From Gammaproteobacteria bacterium (GTDB lineage: Bacteria > Pseudomonadota > Gammaproteobacteria > DSM-16500), in NCBI GenBank assembly GCA_013287085.1, contig JABDEM010000001.1, positions 37,073-101,072 of the forward strand: a DNA stretch of 64,000 bases. The letters are read 5' to 3'. The notes below the pieces were generated by a model that saw nothing but the letters and a program-made list of their open reading frames with translations, searched no databases and was not told where the DNA came from. Positions 19,088 to 27,626 of this stretch are shown here, in pieces. Positions within the stretch are counted from its first letter, which is position 1. Every line of letters begins with the position of its first letter. Made by a program: the position numbers and the translations under genes.

Positions 19088-20551
19088 ATGGACAAGCTTA
19101 CAATCACTTATGTTTCTCATGCCTGTATTAAAATTAACGGCAAGTTTGGCGGTTTATTAACCGATCCATGGATTTTAAATGAACCTGTCTATGCTTTTAC
19201 CACCTGGAAATTTCCAGCGGCTATCATGACTCCTGAAGAAGTCGCGAAAGATATCGATACTATTTTTATTAGTCATCCTCATGAAGATCACCTTCATATT
19301 CCATCGCTTAATCAATTCCCTAGGCATTTGAGAATTTTATTACCCGAATATGTAGATTATCCGGGATTAAGAGCGCAAATGGTTGAGCGTACTTTACGTG
19401 AATTAGGTTTTTATAATATTAAAAAAATTAAACCCTTCCAAACTTTAGAGCTTGGGGCTGGTACTCGTTTGACATTAATTCCTGCTGCAAAAACTAAATA
19501 TTGGGATTGGGAAAATTCAGGGTTTGTTTTGGAGCATCACGGTCAAAAAATATTAAATATGAATGATTGTCCTTCGGATTCTGATGTCTATCGTGAGGTG
19601 AATGAGCGATTTGGCGAAATTGATTTAGGGTTTATTCAGTATTCAGGCGTGTCTATGTTTCCGGGTTGCTTTCGTATGTCGGTTGAAGAAATGCGAAAAG
19701 CCTCAGCGAATAAGAAACATGGTTGGGGCCAACAACGAAATATGATTGATTTATTGCGTATTAAACGCATCGCACCGTTTGCCGGAGATTTTGCATGGTT
19801 AGATGATAGATTGTATCACTGTAACTGGTCAAATCGAGCAACGCCTAAACTTTTCGAAGACTTTGTAAAACAAAACTATCCAGAAAAAAATATTGATGTT
19901 GTTATTATGTACCCAACCGATACTTGGACATTAGAAGACGGTTTAACTCGGAATCACACTGAAATAAATTGGGATAATTATCTTGCTTTGATTGATGAAG
20001 TGAGAGATAAGCTTCGACCTAAAGTAACCCAACTAAGAGAATGGTTAGATGGAGCGCCCGTTCAAAATATGTTAGAGCGAACGCGTTCTTATTTGAGCCA
20101 TATTAATCAGTTTGTTACTAAAGAACATGTGAATTTTAACGTGAATGTCCGTGTAGAGATTGAGGGCGAACATTCTAATTTTACATTTTATATGTGTTCA
20201 TCTCACGAAAAAGGATTTTACTTTGATTGGAATAAACCAAAACAGATTGATCAAACGCTTTATATTCGAGAAGCGTTATGGGCTGGTGTATTGGATGCTA
20301 GAGTCTTGCTCACGAATATTCAATGGGCTGCGCAGCAAGAAGAACATGTTCCCTTTAGAATTGAAATTGCGCGTTTTTGGTTTTGGTTTGAAAATTATGT
20401 AGATCTCAATAATCGCAATATACAAGCTTTAGTTGACCGTGCTTTACATCCTCAGTTAAAAGAGCGCATTAGACCTATGCTAGGGGTTTTTCCAATCGAA
20501 AAAGAAACGATAAAACAACATGCTAATGCAGAAACTTGTACCACTGAATAA
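19088..20551 (+). CDS. Metallo-beta-lactamase-fold hydrolase (UlaG/CMAH-like)
   Basis: A 487-aa protein with an N-terminal metallo-beta-lactamase fold. The metal motif HPHEDH (His63, His65, Asp67, His68) follows TIFIS. The pattern of MDKLTITYVSHACIKI followed by LLTDPW resembles the UlaG and CMP-Neu5Ac hydroxylase-like branch, though no Rieske iron-sulphur domain is present. The C-terminal half (about 310-487) has no family I can name. Start chosen at ATG 19088, where homology-like sequence begins; an ATG 30 bases earlier is possible. It opens a tightly packed seven-gene run. It may be a sugar lactonase or deacetylase-type enzyme; the reaction is unknown. Confidence 0.7.
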   Translation: MDKLTITYVSHACIKINGKFGGLLTDPWILNEPVYAFTTWKFPAAIMTPEEVAKDIDTIFISHPHEDHLHIPSLNQFPRHLRILLPEYVDYPGLRAQMVERTLRELGFYNIKKIKPFQTLELGAGTRLTLIPAAKTKYWDWENSGFVLEHHGQKILNMNDCPSDSDVYREVNERFGEIDLGFIQYSGVSMFPGCFRMSVEEMRKASANKKHGWGQQRNMIDLLRIKRIAPFAGDFAWLDDRLYHCNWSNRATPKLFEDFVKQNYPEKNIDVVIMYPTDTWTLEDGLTRNHTEINWDNYLALIDEVRDKLRPKVTQLREWLDGAPVQNMLERTRSYLSHINQFVTKEHVNFNVNVRVEIEGEHSNFTFYMCSSHEKGFYFDWNKPKQIDQTLYIREALWAGVLDARVLLTNIQWAAQQEEHVPFRIEIARFWFWFENYVDLNNRNIQALVDRALHPQLKERIRPMLGVFPIEKETIKQHANAETCTTE

Positions 20552-21515
20552 TCAAGCGGAATGGGAGCAGACATTACAATCTGTTCCGCATACTTATGCG
20601 CACACGCATTGGTATAATCTTGCTATGCATCTCGCTTCAAAACGGGAAATATTTTTATATACCGCTGAGGCAGATAACTTTCGGGCCATTTGTCCTATTT
20701 CTCTCCGCAAAAAATATTCTGATGATCCCTATGATGTAACAACACCTTATGGTTTTTCTGGAATGATTACTGAAGGTTTTTTTGAAAATTACATGGAAAC
20801 GAGGAATTCGTTTTTTAAAGAACAAGGTTTTGTGTGCGGCCATTTTGCTATGCATCCTTTTTTTCAAAATGAATTAGGGTTGAGCAGCAATCAATTATTT
20901 CCCGGAAAAAAAGCTTATTACATCGACTTAAGAAAAGATATTGATACTCTTTATAGTGAGCTTTCTACGGATCATAGGCAGCGTTTAAAACAATGGATTA
21001 ATAAAAAATATAAGATTGAAACAACTAAATCTACTGATTATGTCGATGCTTTTGTAAAACTATATGATTTGTCATTACAAAATAGAAATACAGCTTCTAT
21101 TTATAACTTTGGGGCAGAAGCCTGGAAGGCATTAATTAATTCCGAGTTTGGGTTTTTATTTTCGATTGTAGTGGATAATGAAATTGAAGCTTCAGCGCTT
21201 TTCATTTGTTTTGGTGATATGGTTGATTACTATATGATTGCATCCACTCCTGAGGGAAGACAGCATGCTCGAGGGATAATTTGGGAAGCGATTCAGTTTT
21301 TTAAAAATCAAAATCTTTCCTGGATGCAATTAGGTTGCGGAGTAAGGGATAACGATTCTCTGGAACAATTTAAAGCTCGGTTTGGCGGAATCGCGCACAC
21401 CACTTATTCGTTGCGACAAATTTATAATAGCGAAAGTTATCAGGCTTTATGTGAAAAATATCAAACTGATCCTGATAATTTACAGGGATATTTTCCGAGT
21501 TATTGGCAGAATTAA
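20520..21515 (+). CDS. FemAB/GNAT-like (Acetyltransf_6 type) acyltransferase
   Basis: A 331-aa protein. The N-terminal half contains AHTHWYNLAMHLASKREIFL and PYDVTTPYGFSGM; the C-terminal half contains LYDLSLQNRNTASIYNF, ASALFICFGDMVDYYMIAST and the final LGCGVRDNDSLEQFKARFGG. This doublet and the LxxFKxxFGG ending are typical of FemAB-like or GNAT proteins in exopolysaccharide loci that acylate or aminoacylate sugars. It overlaps the upstream gene by 32 bases, so start 20520 or 20526 can both be argued. Substrate unknown. Confidence 0.7.
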   Translation: MLMQKLVPLNNQAEWEQTLQSVPHTYAHTHWYNLAMHLASKREIFLYTAEADNFRAICPISLRKKYSDDPYDVTTPYGFSGMITEGFFENYMETRNSFFKEQGFVCGHFAMHPFFQNELGLSSNQLFPGKKAYYIDLRKDIDTLYSELSTDHRQRLKQWINKKYKIETTKSTDYVDAFVKLYDLSLQNRNTASIYNFGAEAWKALINSEFGFLFSIVVDNEIEASALFICFGDMVDYYMIASTPEGRQHARGIIWEAIQFFKNQNLSWMQLGCGVRDNDSLEQFKARFGGIAHTTYSLRQIYNSESYQALCEKYQTDPDNLQGYFPSYWQN

Positions 21516-21535
21516 TTGAAGGAGAATAGGTAACA

Positions 21536-22489
21536 ATGACATTATTAAAATCAAATACCCAACAATGGAAAAAAATGGGTGTTGTATTTGAAGTCAATCA
21601 AAACTCAGAATGGATGCATTCACATGCCTCATTCCCCAAAGCCTTTGTGATGGACGATAGAATTAGAGTTTTCTTTACTACGCGAGATAAAAATAATCGG
21701 GGTCGAACAGCTTATGTCGATGTTTCAAAAGATAACCCTCTGGATGTAATAGGTTATAGTGATAAACCGGTGCTTGATTTAGGAGATCCGGGTACTTTCG
21801 ATGATTGTGGAGTTACCCCCAGCTCGATTTTGAAACATGAAGATAAGGTTTATCTTTATTATCATGGTTGGAATGCGTTGCAATTAACTCCTCATCGTCT
21901 TACTACCGGTATGGCAGTGAGCCATGATGATGGGCATAATTTTCAACGATATTCACGCGCACCGCTTTTTGATAGAACCGATAAAGAACCTATTTTTTCA
22001 AATAATCCCTGTGTTTTAAAAGACGGAGATATTTGGCATATGTGGTATTTATGCTTGGAGAAATGGGTTCCCATTAAGGGCCGGTTTGAGGGGCTTTTCA
22101 CACTTTATTATGGTCACTCAAAAGATGGTATCCATTGGCAGCGAGACCATGTCGTTGCTATTAATAAAACTTATGATCATGAATGTATTTCCAATGCGAG
22201 TGTTATTAAAGAAGATGGAATTTATAAAATGTGGTACAGCTATCGTAGCGTAGTAGATTTTCGTGAAGGAAATGGCGCTTATTTAATTGGTTATGCTGAA
22301 TCTAAAGATGCAAAAAATTGGACACGTCAGGACGATGCTATTCAATTAGAACGTCCAAAAGAGGGATGGGATTCTGTTATGCTGTCATTTCCTTCAGTTG
22401 TGACTCTAAATGATAAAAGATACATGTTTTACAATGGCAATGGATTTGGGAAAACTGGAATTGGGTTAGCAACTTTAGAAAAGGAGTAA
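21536..22489 (+). CDS. Five-bladed beta-propeller glycosidase-like protein (GH43/GH130-like)
   Basis: A 317-aa soluble protein with repeated beta-blade signatures: VFFTTRDKNNRGRTAYVD, VYLYYHGWN, IWHMWYLC, YKMWYSYR, KRYMFYNGNGFG. This is the pattern of five-bladed propellers of GH43, GH32/68 or GH130. Without a signal peptide it would work in the cytoplasm, as GH130 phosphorylases do. Such genes recur in glycan loci without a proven role. A good Shine-Dalgarno (GAAGGAG) precedes the ATG. The exact family and reaction cannot be set from motifs alone. Confidence 0.7.
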   Translation: MTLLKSNTQQWKKMGVVFEVNQNSEWMHSHASFPKAFVMDDRIRVFFTTRDKNNRGRTAYVDVSKDNPLDVIGYSDKPVLDLGDPGTFDDCGVTPSSILKHEDKVYLYYHGWNALQLTPHRLTTGMAVSHDDGHNFQRYSRAPLFDRTDKEPIFSNNPCVLKDGDIWHMWYLCLEKWVPIKGRFEGLFTLYYGHSKDGIHWQRDHVVAINKTYDHECISNASVIKEDGIYKMWYSYRSVVDFREGNGAYLIGYAESKDAKNWTRQDDAIQLERPKEGWDSVMLSFPSVVTLNDKRYMFYNGNGFGKTGIGLATLEKE

Positions 22490-22495
22490 ATTAAA

Positions 22496-23440
22496 ATGAG
22501 TCATTTTTCGTCGAGTGATATGACAATATCCTACAGTGATTTGTCCCCAGAAAATTTTATTAATAAAATGAAGCAATATGGTTGTTTGGTTATAAAAAAT
22601 TTATTTTCGCCTTCTGAAATTCAGCATCTTGTGGCAGAAACTCTGGATTTATTTTATTTAATTAAAAATCTTCAAAAAAATAACTTATTAAATGCCAACA
22701 CGCTGAAGTTTATAGAGGGCGGTCATCCCGCAGGGATATTGCCTAGTTTATCTTCGTTAGAGAGTGTTTTAGATAAGAAAAATTTTGTTGATTCTTTAAT
22801 GAAGTATTTTGGTAAAGAGAAGTTTGTTGTTAATGTTGAATCTACGGGTATTAGGCGATGTGATCCAACGCACTGGAAGAATTTTTTACCTTGGCATCAA
22901 GATATTTTTGACCGTGATGATAGATTTGTAACGTGTTGGATGCCTCTCATGGCAATTGATAGTGAAACGCCAGGCCTGGATTTGGTTCCTTTTAAGCTTA
23001 CCCAAAAACTTGGGGAACAAGATGGTATAGATGTAGCTTATAATGGCAAAGGTTTATCCGATGATTTATTGAATGAAAAAGCAAGTCCTAATCGCTGGCG
23101 TCCACAAATGGAATTGGGAGATGTCATTGTATTTGATCCTTATTGTCCCCATCGTACGAGTTATGATAAATCATTTAGTAAAGAACGTTATAGTATTGAT
23201 ATTCGAATTCATCCTAAAGATTGTATCCCGGAAGCGTCTTGGAAAACAAACGTGATTAATTTACCTTCCACTAAAAATGTTCAATATGAAGAAAGTGCGT
23301 CGAACAACCGGACTTTGTTTGATTTTAGGCATTTGGTTTCATTAAATCTGGAATCCCCGACAGGTGTAGGCGTGTCTAAGAAAAGTTATTCATTTGCAAA
23401 AGCATTAATTAAGAAAATATTGCCAGGAAAAAAAGAGTAA
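22496..23440 (+). CDS. PhyH-family Fe(II)/2-oxoglutarate dioxygenase
   Basis: A 314-aa protein. The iron triad is His134 and Asp136 (PWHQDIF) with distal His219 (CPHRTSYD); Arg in SIDIRIHP would hold 2-oxoglutarate. VTCWMPLMAIDSETPGLDLV is the conserved beta strand of the family. It is longer than the other PhyH gene of the window (223 aa) and differs in sequence, so it is not a recent duplicate. AAGGAG lies upstream of the ATG, and it begins 6 bases after the propeller gene. It probably hydroxylates a sugar or acyl side chain of the glycan, which is inference. Confidence 0.8.
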   Translation: MSHFSSSDMTISYSDLSPENFINKMKQYGCLVIKNLFSPSEIQHLVAETLDLFYLIKNLQKNNLLNANTLKFIEGGHPAGILPSLSSLESVLDKKNFVDSLMKYFGKEKFVVNVESTGIRRCDPTHWKNFLPWHQDIFDRDDRFVTCWMPLMAIDSETPGLDLVPFKLTQKLGEQDGIDVAYNGKGLSDDLLNEKASPNRWRPQMELGDVIVFDPYCPHRTSYDKSFSKERYSIDIRIHPKDCIPEASWKTNVINLPSTKNVQYEESASNNRTLFDFRHLVSLNLESPTGVGVSKKSYSFAKALIKKILPGKKE

Positions 23441-23444
23441 ACAA

Positions 23445-24938
23445 ATGTCATTTATTAATTATGTAGTAGAACATTTAAATTATTTTTATGTTAAGGCTTT
23501 GGAAAAGGAAATTGGCCGCGAGCTATTTCTTAACAAGAATGAGCTTAATAAAATAGTTAAAGCTTATAAGTTTGGACTTAACCCCGAGTACCATCCCTTG
23601 GTGCAAATCGCCAATATGCTGACTAACGCAGGTTTACATGAACGTTCCAATGAGTTTTATAGACGCTATTTAAAGAAAAATAAAAATAAATTTGCTCATA
23701 GTTTATATTTACAAAATCTATTACTCAGCTCTTCTGCAACCAATCAAATTTTGCATGAAGCACATCGATATTGGGCGGAGCGCTATGAAAAAAAATCATT
23801 AAAGCCTTTATGGGGTGCGCAAAAAAATAGGGCAGTGAATAAAAAAATAAAGATTGGATATGTTTGCCACTTTTTTTCAAACAGTATATCGCAGAATGTA
23901 TTTCTTCCATTTCTTAAAAAACATGATAGAACAAAGTTTGAAATATATTGCTATGATGATGGAGAAACTGAAGATAAATACAAAGTCTACGCGGATCATT
24001 GGTGTGATATTAGAAAGCTGTCAGATAAAAAAGTAGCTAAACTAATCGCGGATGATGGTATTGATATTCTGCAAGAGCTGAATGGCATTTGTCTTATCAA
24101 TCGTTTTGGTGCTTTAGCGTACCGCCCCGCTCCAATTCAAATTAATTGGTATAACCATACCTCGACCACAGGATTATCTTGTGTGGACTATGTGATGAGC
24201 GATAAGGTTTCAATTCTAGATAGTGACTTACCTTATTTTGTTGAAGATGCTTATCGACATAAAGATTTTATCGCCGCGGTTCATTTTGACGCCGAAAAAT
24301 TTGGTCCTTTGGTTCAAATGACACCTGCTGCTGGAAATAAATTTGTTACTTTTGGTTATTTTGGTGCGAGTCACAAGATAACCCAGGAAACAATTGAGTT
24401 ATGGTCTCAGGTTTTAAATCTTGTTCCACATTCAAAATTAGTATTAAAATGCGCTACTTTAACACACGAAAAGTATCGTAAAATTTTTCTTGGGCATTTT
24501 TTAAAACACGGCATAACTGAAGCTCAAATTATTTTTGACGATTGGTCAGATCAAGCAACAACTCTCCAAAAGTATAACAACATGGATATTATGCTAGATA
24601 GCAGTCCGGTTAATGGCGGTTCTACCATGTTCGAAGCTCTTCTTCAGGGAGTACCGGTCGTGACCTTAATGGGTAAAAGATGGGCTGCTCGATCAGGCCC
24701 GAGTGTTTTAACAACACTTAAACGCCCTGAGCTTATTGCCCATTCTCCGAATGAGTATGTAGACATTGCCGTTCGCTTAGCAAACGACATACCGCGCTTA
24801 AATGATTACCGTAAAAAATTAAGAGAAGAAATGCTTAGTTCGCCACTAACTAATTTTGATCAATTTTATCAAAACTTTGAGGAAGCTTATTTGTATATGT
24901 GGAATAGGTGGTGCCAAGATAGAGTCAGCCACTCATGA
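23445..24938 (+). CDS. GT41 (O-GlcNAc transferase/SPINDLY-like) glycosyltransferase
   Basis: A 497-aa protein with a short helical, TPR-like N-terminus (about 1-120) and the two-lobed GT-B catalytic region of family GT41. Seen: KIGYVCHFFSNSISQNVFLPF, DGIDILQELNG, YRPAPIQINWYNHTSTTG, VDYVMSDK, then TFGYFGASHKITQETIELWS with the Lys position used for UDP binding, LDSSPVNGGSTMFEALLQGV and LMGKRWAARSGPSVL. GT41 enzymes transfer GlcNAc or other sugars from nucleotide donors, in bacteria to proteins or to other acceptors. The short TPR part and the glycan context leave open whether the target is a protein or the polysaccharide. The stop overlaps the next start (ATGA). Confidence 0.85.
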   Translation: MSFINYVVEHLNYFYVKALEKEIGRELFLNKNELNKIVKAYKFGLNPEYHPLVQIANMLTNAGLHERSNEFYRRYLKKNKNKFAHSLYLQNLLLSSSATNQILHEAHRYWAERYEKKSLKPLWGAQKNRAVNKKIKIGYVCHFFSNSISQNVFLPFLKKHDRTKFEIYCYDDGETEDKYKVYADHWCDIRKLSDKKVAKLIADDGIDILQELNGICLINRFGALAYRPAPIQINWYNHTSTTGLSCVDYVMSDKVSILDSDLPYFVEDAYRHKDFIAAVHFDAEKFGPLVQMTPAAGNKFVTFGYFGASHKITQETIELWSQVLNLVPHSKLVLKCATLTHEKYRKIFLGHFLKHGITEAQIIFDDWSDQATTLQKYNNMDIMLDSSPVNGGSTMFEALLQGVPVVTLMGKRWAARSGPSVLTTLKRPELIAHSPNEYVDIAVRLANDIPRLNDYRKKLREEMLSSPLTNFDQFYQNFEEAYLYMWNRWCQDRVSHS

Positions 24939-25606
24939 AAATCGCTATTATGCAGCCTTATTTTATTCCTTACGCGGGTTATTTACGTTTGTTTTGCGCT
25001 GCAGATTTGTTTGTAATTTACGATTGTGTGCAATTTCCAAGACGAGGGTGGGTGCATAGAAACCAGCTTTATAATGCAAAAAATGAATTGAATTGGATAA
25101 CGTTGCCTTTGTTAAAACAGCCTATGGATGTAAAAATCAAAGATTTGCGCTTTCGCGATGATTCGGAAGTGTTATGGCAGCATGAGTTAAACCAATTTAA
25201 AGCAATGGAAGCTTTGACAATAAAATACCCAAAATTGTTTGAAATATTAAAGCATTTAAAGTTAACGCCGCGCGATTATCTGGTGAATTGCTTAAAAGAA
25301 GTGTGCCACATTCTCGATCTCCCGTTTAATATTGCTTTTTCTAGCCAATTGGATCTAGACCCAAATGTTAAGGGCCAGGAGAGGATTATCAAAATAGTCA
25401 AATACTTTGCCGGGACTGATTATATTAATTCCCCAGGTGGTACAGCATTATATGATCCAGATGCTTTCGCTAGACAAGATATTAAATTACATTTTTTGAC
25501 TGGGTATCAGGGGGAATATTGTAGTATTATTGAAAACCTTATTAGCTTAGATCCAGAAATCCTTAAGACTAAGTTATTGGCTCAAACCCAGTTTAACCAG
25601 GAGTAG
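24935..25606 (+). CDS. WbqC-like family protein
   Basis: A 223-aa protein opening with IAIMQPYFIPYAGYLRLF, then DLFVIYDCVQFPRRGWVHRNQL and later YINSPGGTALYDPDAF, the hallmarks of the WbqC family. Members are encoded in O-antigen and glycan loci, where they are usually thought to act on a sugar amino group; the reaction is poorly defined. The start overlaps the stop of the GT41 gene, and a DegT aminotransferase follows 4 bases later, which fits a role on an amino sugar. Confidence 0.85.
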   Translation: MKIAIMQPYFIPYAGYLRLFCAADLFVIYDCVQFPRRGWVHRNQLYNAKNELNWITLPLLKQPMDVKIKDLRFRDDSEVLWQHELNQFKAMEALTIKYPKLFEILKHLKLTPRDYLVNCLKEVCHILDLPFNIAFSSQLDLDPNVKGQERIIKIVKYFAGTDYINSPGGTALYDPDAFARQDIKLHFLTGYQGEYCSIIENLISLDPEILKTKLLAQTQFNQE

Positions 25607-25610
25607 GTTT

Positions 25611-26822
25611 ATGAAAGGTAAGCGTGAAACACTGATGCCGATTCTTCGAAGCAGCTTACCGCCGCTCGAGCATATGATCCCTTATTTTGAAAAAATCGAA
25701 CCCAATCGATGCCACACTAATTTTGGGTCTTTATTTAAACAGTTTGAGGAAAGAATGGCGAATTTTTTAGGAATTTTGCCAACCCAAATTTCGATATCTT
25801 GTAACGGTACCTTGTCTTTAATTTCGAGTCTTTTGGCTTTCAATATCCCCAGAGATCGTTATTGTCTAATGCCCGCTTGGACTTTTTCAGCAACTCCTGC
25901 TTCTGCTGTTTTGGCCGGTTTAAAACCTTATTTCCTTGATGTAGATAGAAATACTCAAACTATTACACCCAATAGAGTCTATGATTTTTTGAAAAGTGGT
26001 GTTATTGCGGAACACGAAATTGGTGCGATTATGCCGGTATCGCCATTTGGTGCTCCCATTGATAGATCGAGTTGGGATTCTTTTACTGATAAAACAGGTA
26101 TCCCGGTCCTTATCGATGCTGCTGCTTCATTTGATACCATTCTTAATACCCCACAAATGAGTGTTGGGCAAACTCCTATGATGGTAAGTTTGCATGCAAC
26201 AAAAATTTTTGGCATTGGTGAAGGTGGTATGATTGTCTCTACCGATGAAGAATTAATTAAACGAATAAAGGGTATATCCAATTTTGGTTTTGATGTTTCG
26301 CGTTTGTCGAGTTATCTTGGAATGAATTGTAAAATGTCAGAATATCAGGCAGCCATAGGGCATGTGGTGTTAGATTCTTGGTCTCTAATAAGACAGCAAC
26401 GCAAGGAAGTGACAGCAAATTATATTCATCATTTTAACAAAATTGGCCTAAAACCTTGGTTATCGTTAGATTGGTTAACGGCAAACTGTAATGTGTTTAT
26501 TCCGGGGAAAGCGGAGCAAGTTCGCGACCATCTTTTGGCTAATAATATCGAAGCTAGAACTTGGTGGGGTAAGGGCTGTCATACTCATCCTGCTTATCAA
26601 AACATGGATAGGGTGAAAGATTTATCTAATACAACTTATTTAAGTGATGGTATGCTTGGTGTTCCTTTTTCTATTGATACAAGCAAAGAAGACATTGAAT
26701 TTGTTTGTTCTACGATTGACGAGTTTTTAACGCAAAATCTTTTTTTTCAAGATCACCCAAGAGGTGAAAAAAAGAGCGACAACCCAACGGATTTTTCTTT
26801 CGTGAAATCCATCACTGATTAA
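25611..26822 (+). CDS. DegT/DnrJ/EryC1/StrS-family sugar aminotransferase
   Basis: A 403-aa PLP enzyme that aminates keto-sugars on nucleotide carriers. The PLP lysine is K198 in HATKIFGIGEGG; SCNGTLSLISSL (phosphate-binding region) and PVLIDAAASFD (Asp to pyridine nitrogen) are also clear. It is the last gene of the plus-strand run and directly follows WbqC, so it probably makes the amino sugar that WbqC or the FemAB-like enzyme modifies. The last 30 or so codons overlap the convergent glycosyltransferase by 96 bases. The tail after LFFQDHPRGE does not look conserved and may be an extension by loss of an earlier stop. Confidence 0.85.
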   Translation: MKGKRETLMPILRSSLPPLEHMIPYFEKIEPNRCHTNFGSLFKQFEERMANFLGILPTQISISCNGTLSLISSLLAFNIPRDRYCLMPAWTFSATPASAVLAGLKPYFLDVDRNTQTITPNRVYDFLKSGVIAEHEIGAIMPVSPFGAPIDRSSWDSFTDKTGIPVLIDAAASFDTILNTPQMSVGQTPMMVSLHATKIFGIGEGGMIVSTDEELIKRIKGISNFGFDVSRLSSYLGMNCKMSEYQAAIGHVVLDSWSLIRQQRKEVTANYIHHFNKIGLKPWLSLDWLTANCNVFIPGKAEQVRDHLLANNIEARTWWGKGCHTHPAYQNMDRVKDLSNTTYLSDGMLGVPFSIDTSKEDIEFVCSTIDEFLTQNLFFQDHPRGEKKSDNPTDFSFVKSITD

Positions 26823-27626
26823 CATTAATCCCTTTTTTAAATTAGTTTGGAAAAGGGTACGAAGCATAAACCTTATCTGGTTATCCAAATACCATCGGTT
26901 GATTATTTTTGTCTGTTCCTCATTTAAATCTTTGCTCTGAAGTAATTGTTTTGCAATATCCATATGTTCTTCATATAGCTTCATTATATTCGGTTTTTTC
27001 TTGCTGAACGTGCTTGACCCATCATGCGCAAGATAATTATGACCCAAATGATTAATCGCATGATTTTTAGCGCCAAGAAGGATGGCTTTTAATAAGAATT
27101 CTTTGTCGCAGGTGATAAAATTTGTGAGCGGTCCAATTTGATCATATAATTTCTTTCGGATAAATTGGCAGCAAAAAGCCGAATGAGCAAAACAAACATT
27201 ATAAAAATTAAGATCAAGTTGTTTAGCAGTAGCATAAACTAATTCAGTTTTATCGCTGGATACGATTCTCCCACCGCAGGTAAAAATGTCTACTTCAGGA
27301 TGTTTTACATAAGCTTCAGCAATCGCTTTAAAAGTCTCTGGCTCGTACCAATCATCTGCCATGAGCAATACAATTAAATCGCCGGTTGCTTTTTCTATGC
27401 CTTCATTAACGGCTTCAGAAGGGCCATTGTCTTTATGGCTGCGCCAAAAGGTAATATGGGATTCGTATTGTTTAATAATATCAAGCGTCTTATCTTTTGA
27501 GCCTCCATCTAGAATAATAAATTCTACATTATCATAGTGTTGATCAATGACGCTTTTGATGGCTTTTTCAAGCATGACGCCCGCATTTAAAACGGGCGTA
27601 ATAACTGAAACACGAGGAAAACTCAT
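26727..27626 (-). CDS. GT2-family glycosyltransferase
   Basis: A 299-aa cytoplasmic glycosyltransferase. The N-terminus VSVITPVLNAGVMLEKAIKS, VEFIILDGGSKDKT, the donor site SHKDNGPSEAVNEGIEKATG and the acidic motif LMADDWYEP are all classic family 2. The C-terminus has a hydrophobic stretch (WVVALFFTSWVILKKK) that may tether it to the membrane. It starts directly after the upstream epimerase stop and is the last gene of the ABC-transporter operon. The 3' end overlaps the convergent DegT gene by 96 bases. Confidence 0.88.
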   Translation of the reverse strand: MSFPRVSVITPVLNAGVMLEKAIKSVIDQHYDNVEFIILDGGSKDKTLDIIKQYESHITFWRSHKDNGPSEAVNEGIEKATGDLIVLLMADDWYEPETFKAIAEAYVKHPEVDIFTCGGRIVSSDKTELVYATAKQLDLNFYNVCFAHSAFCCQFIRKKLYDQIGPLTNFITCDKEFLLKAILLGAKNHAINHLGHNYLAHDGSSTFSKKKPNIMKLYEEHMDIAKQLLQSKDLNEEQTKIINRWYLDNQIRFMLRTLFQTNLKKGLMLISDGFHERKIRWVVALFFTSWVILKKKILR

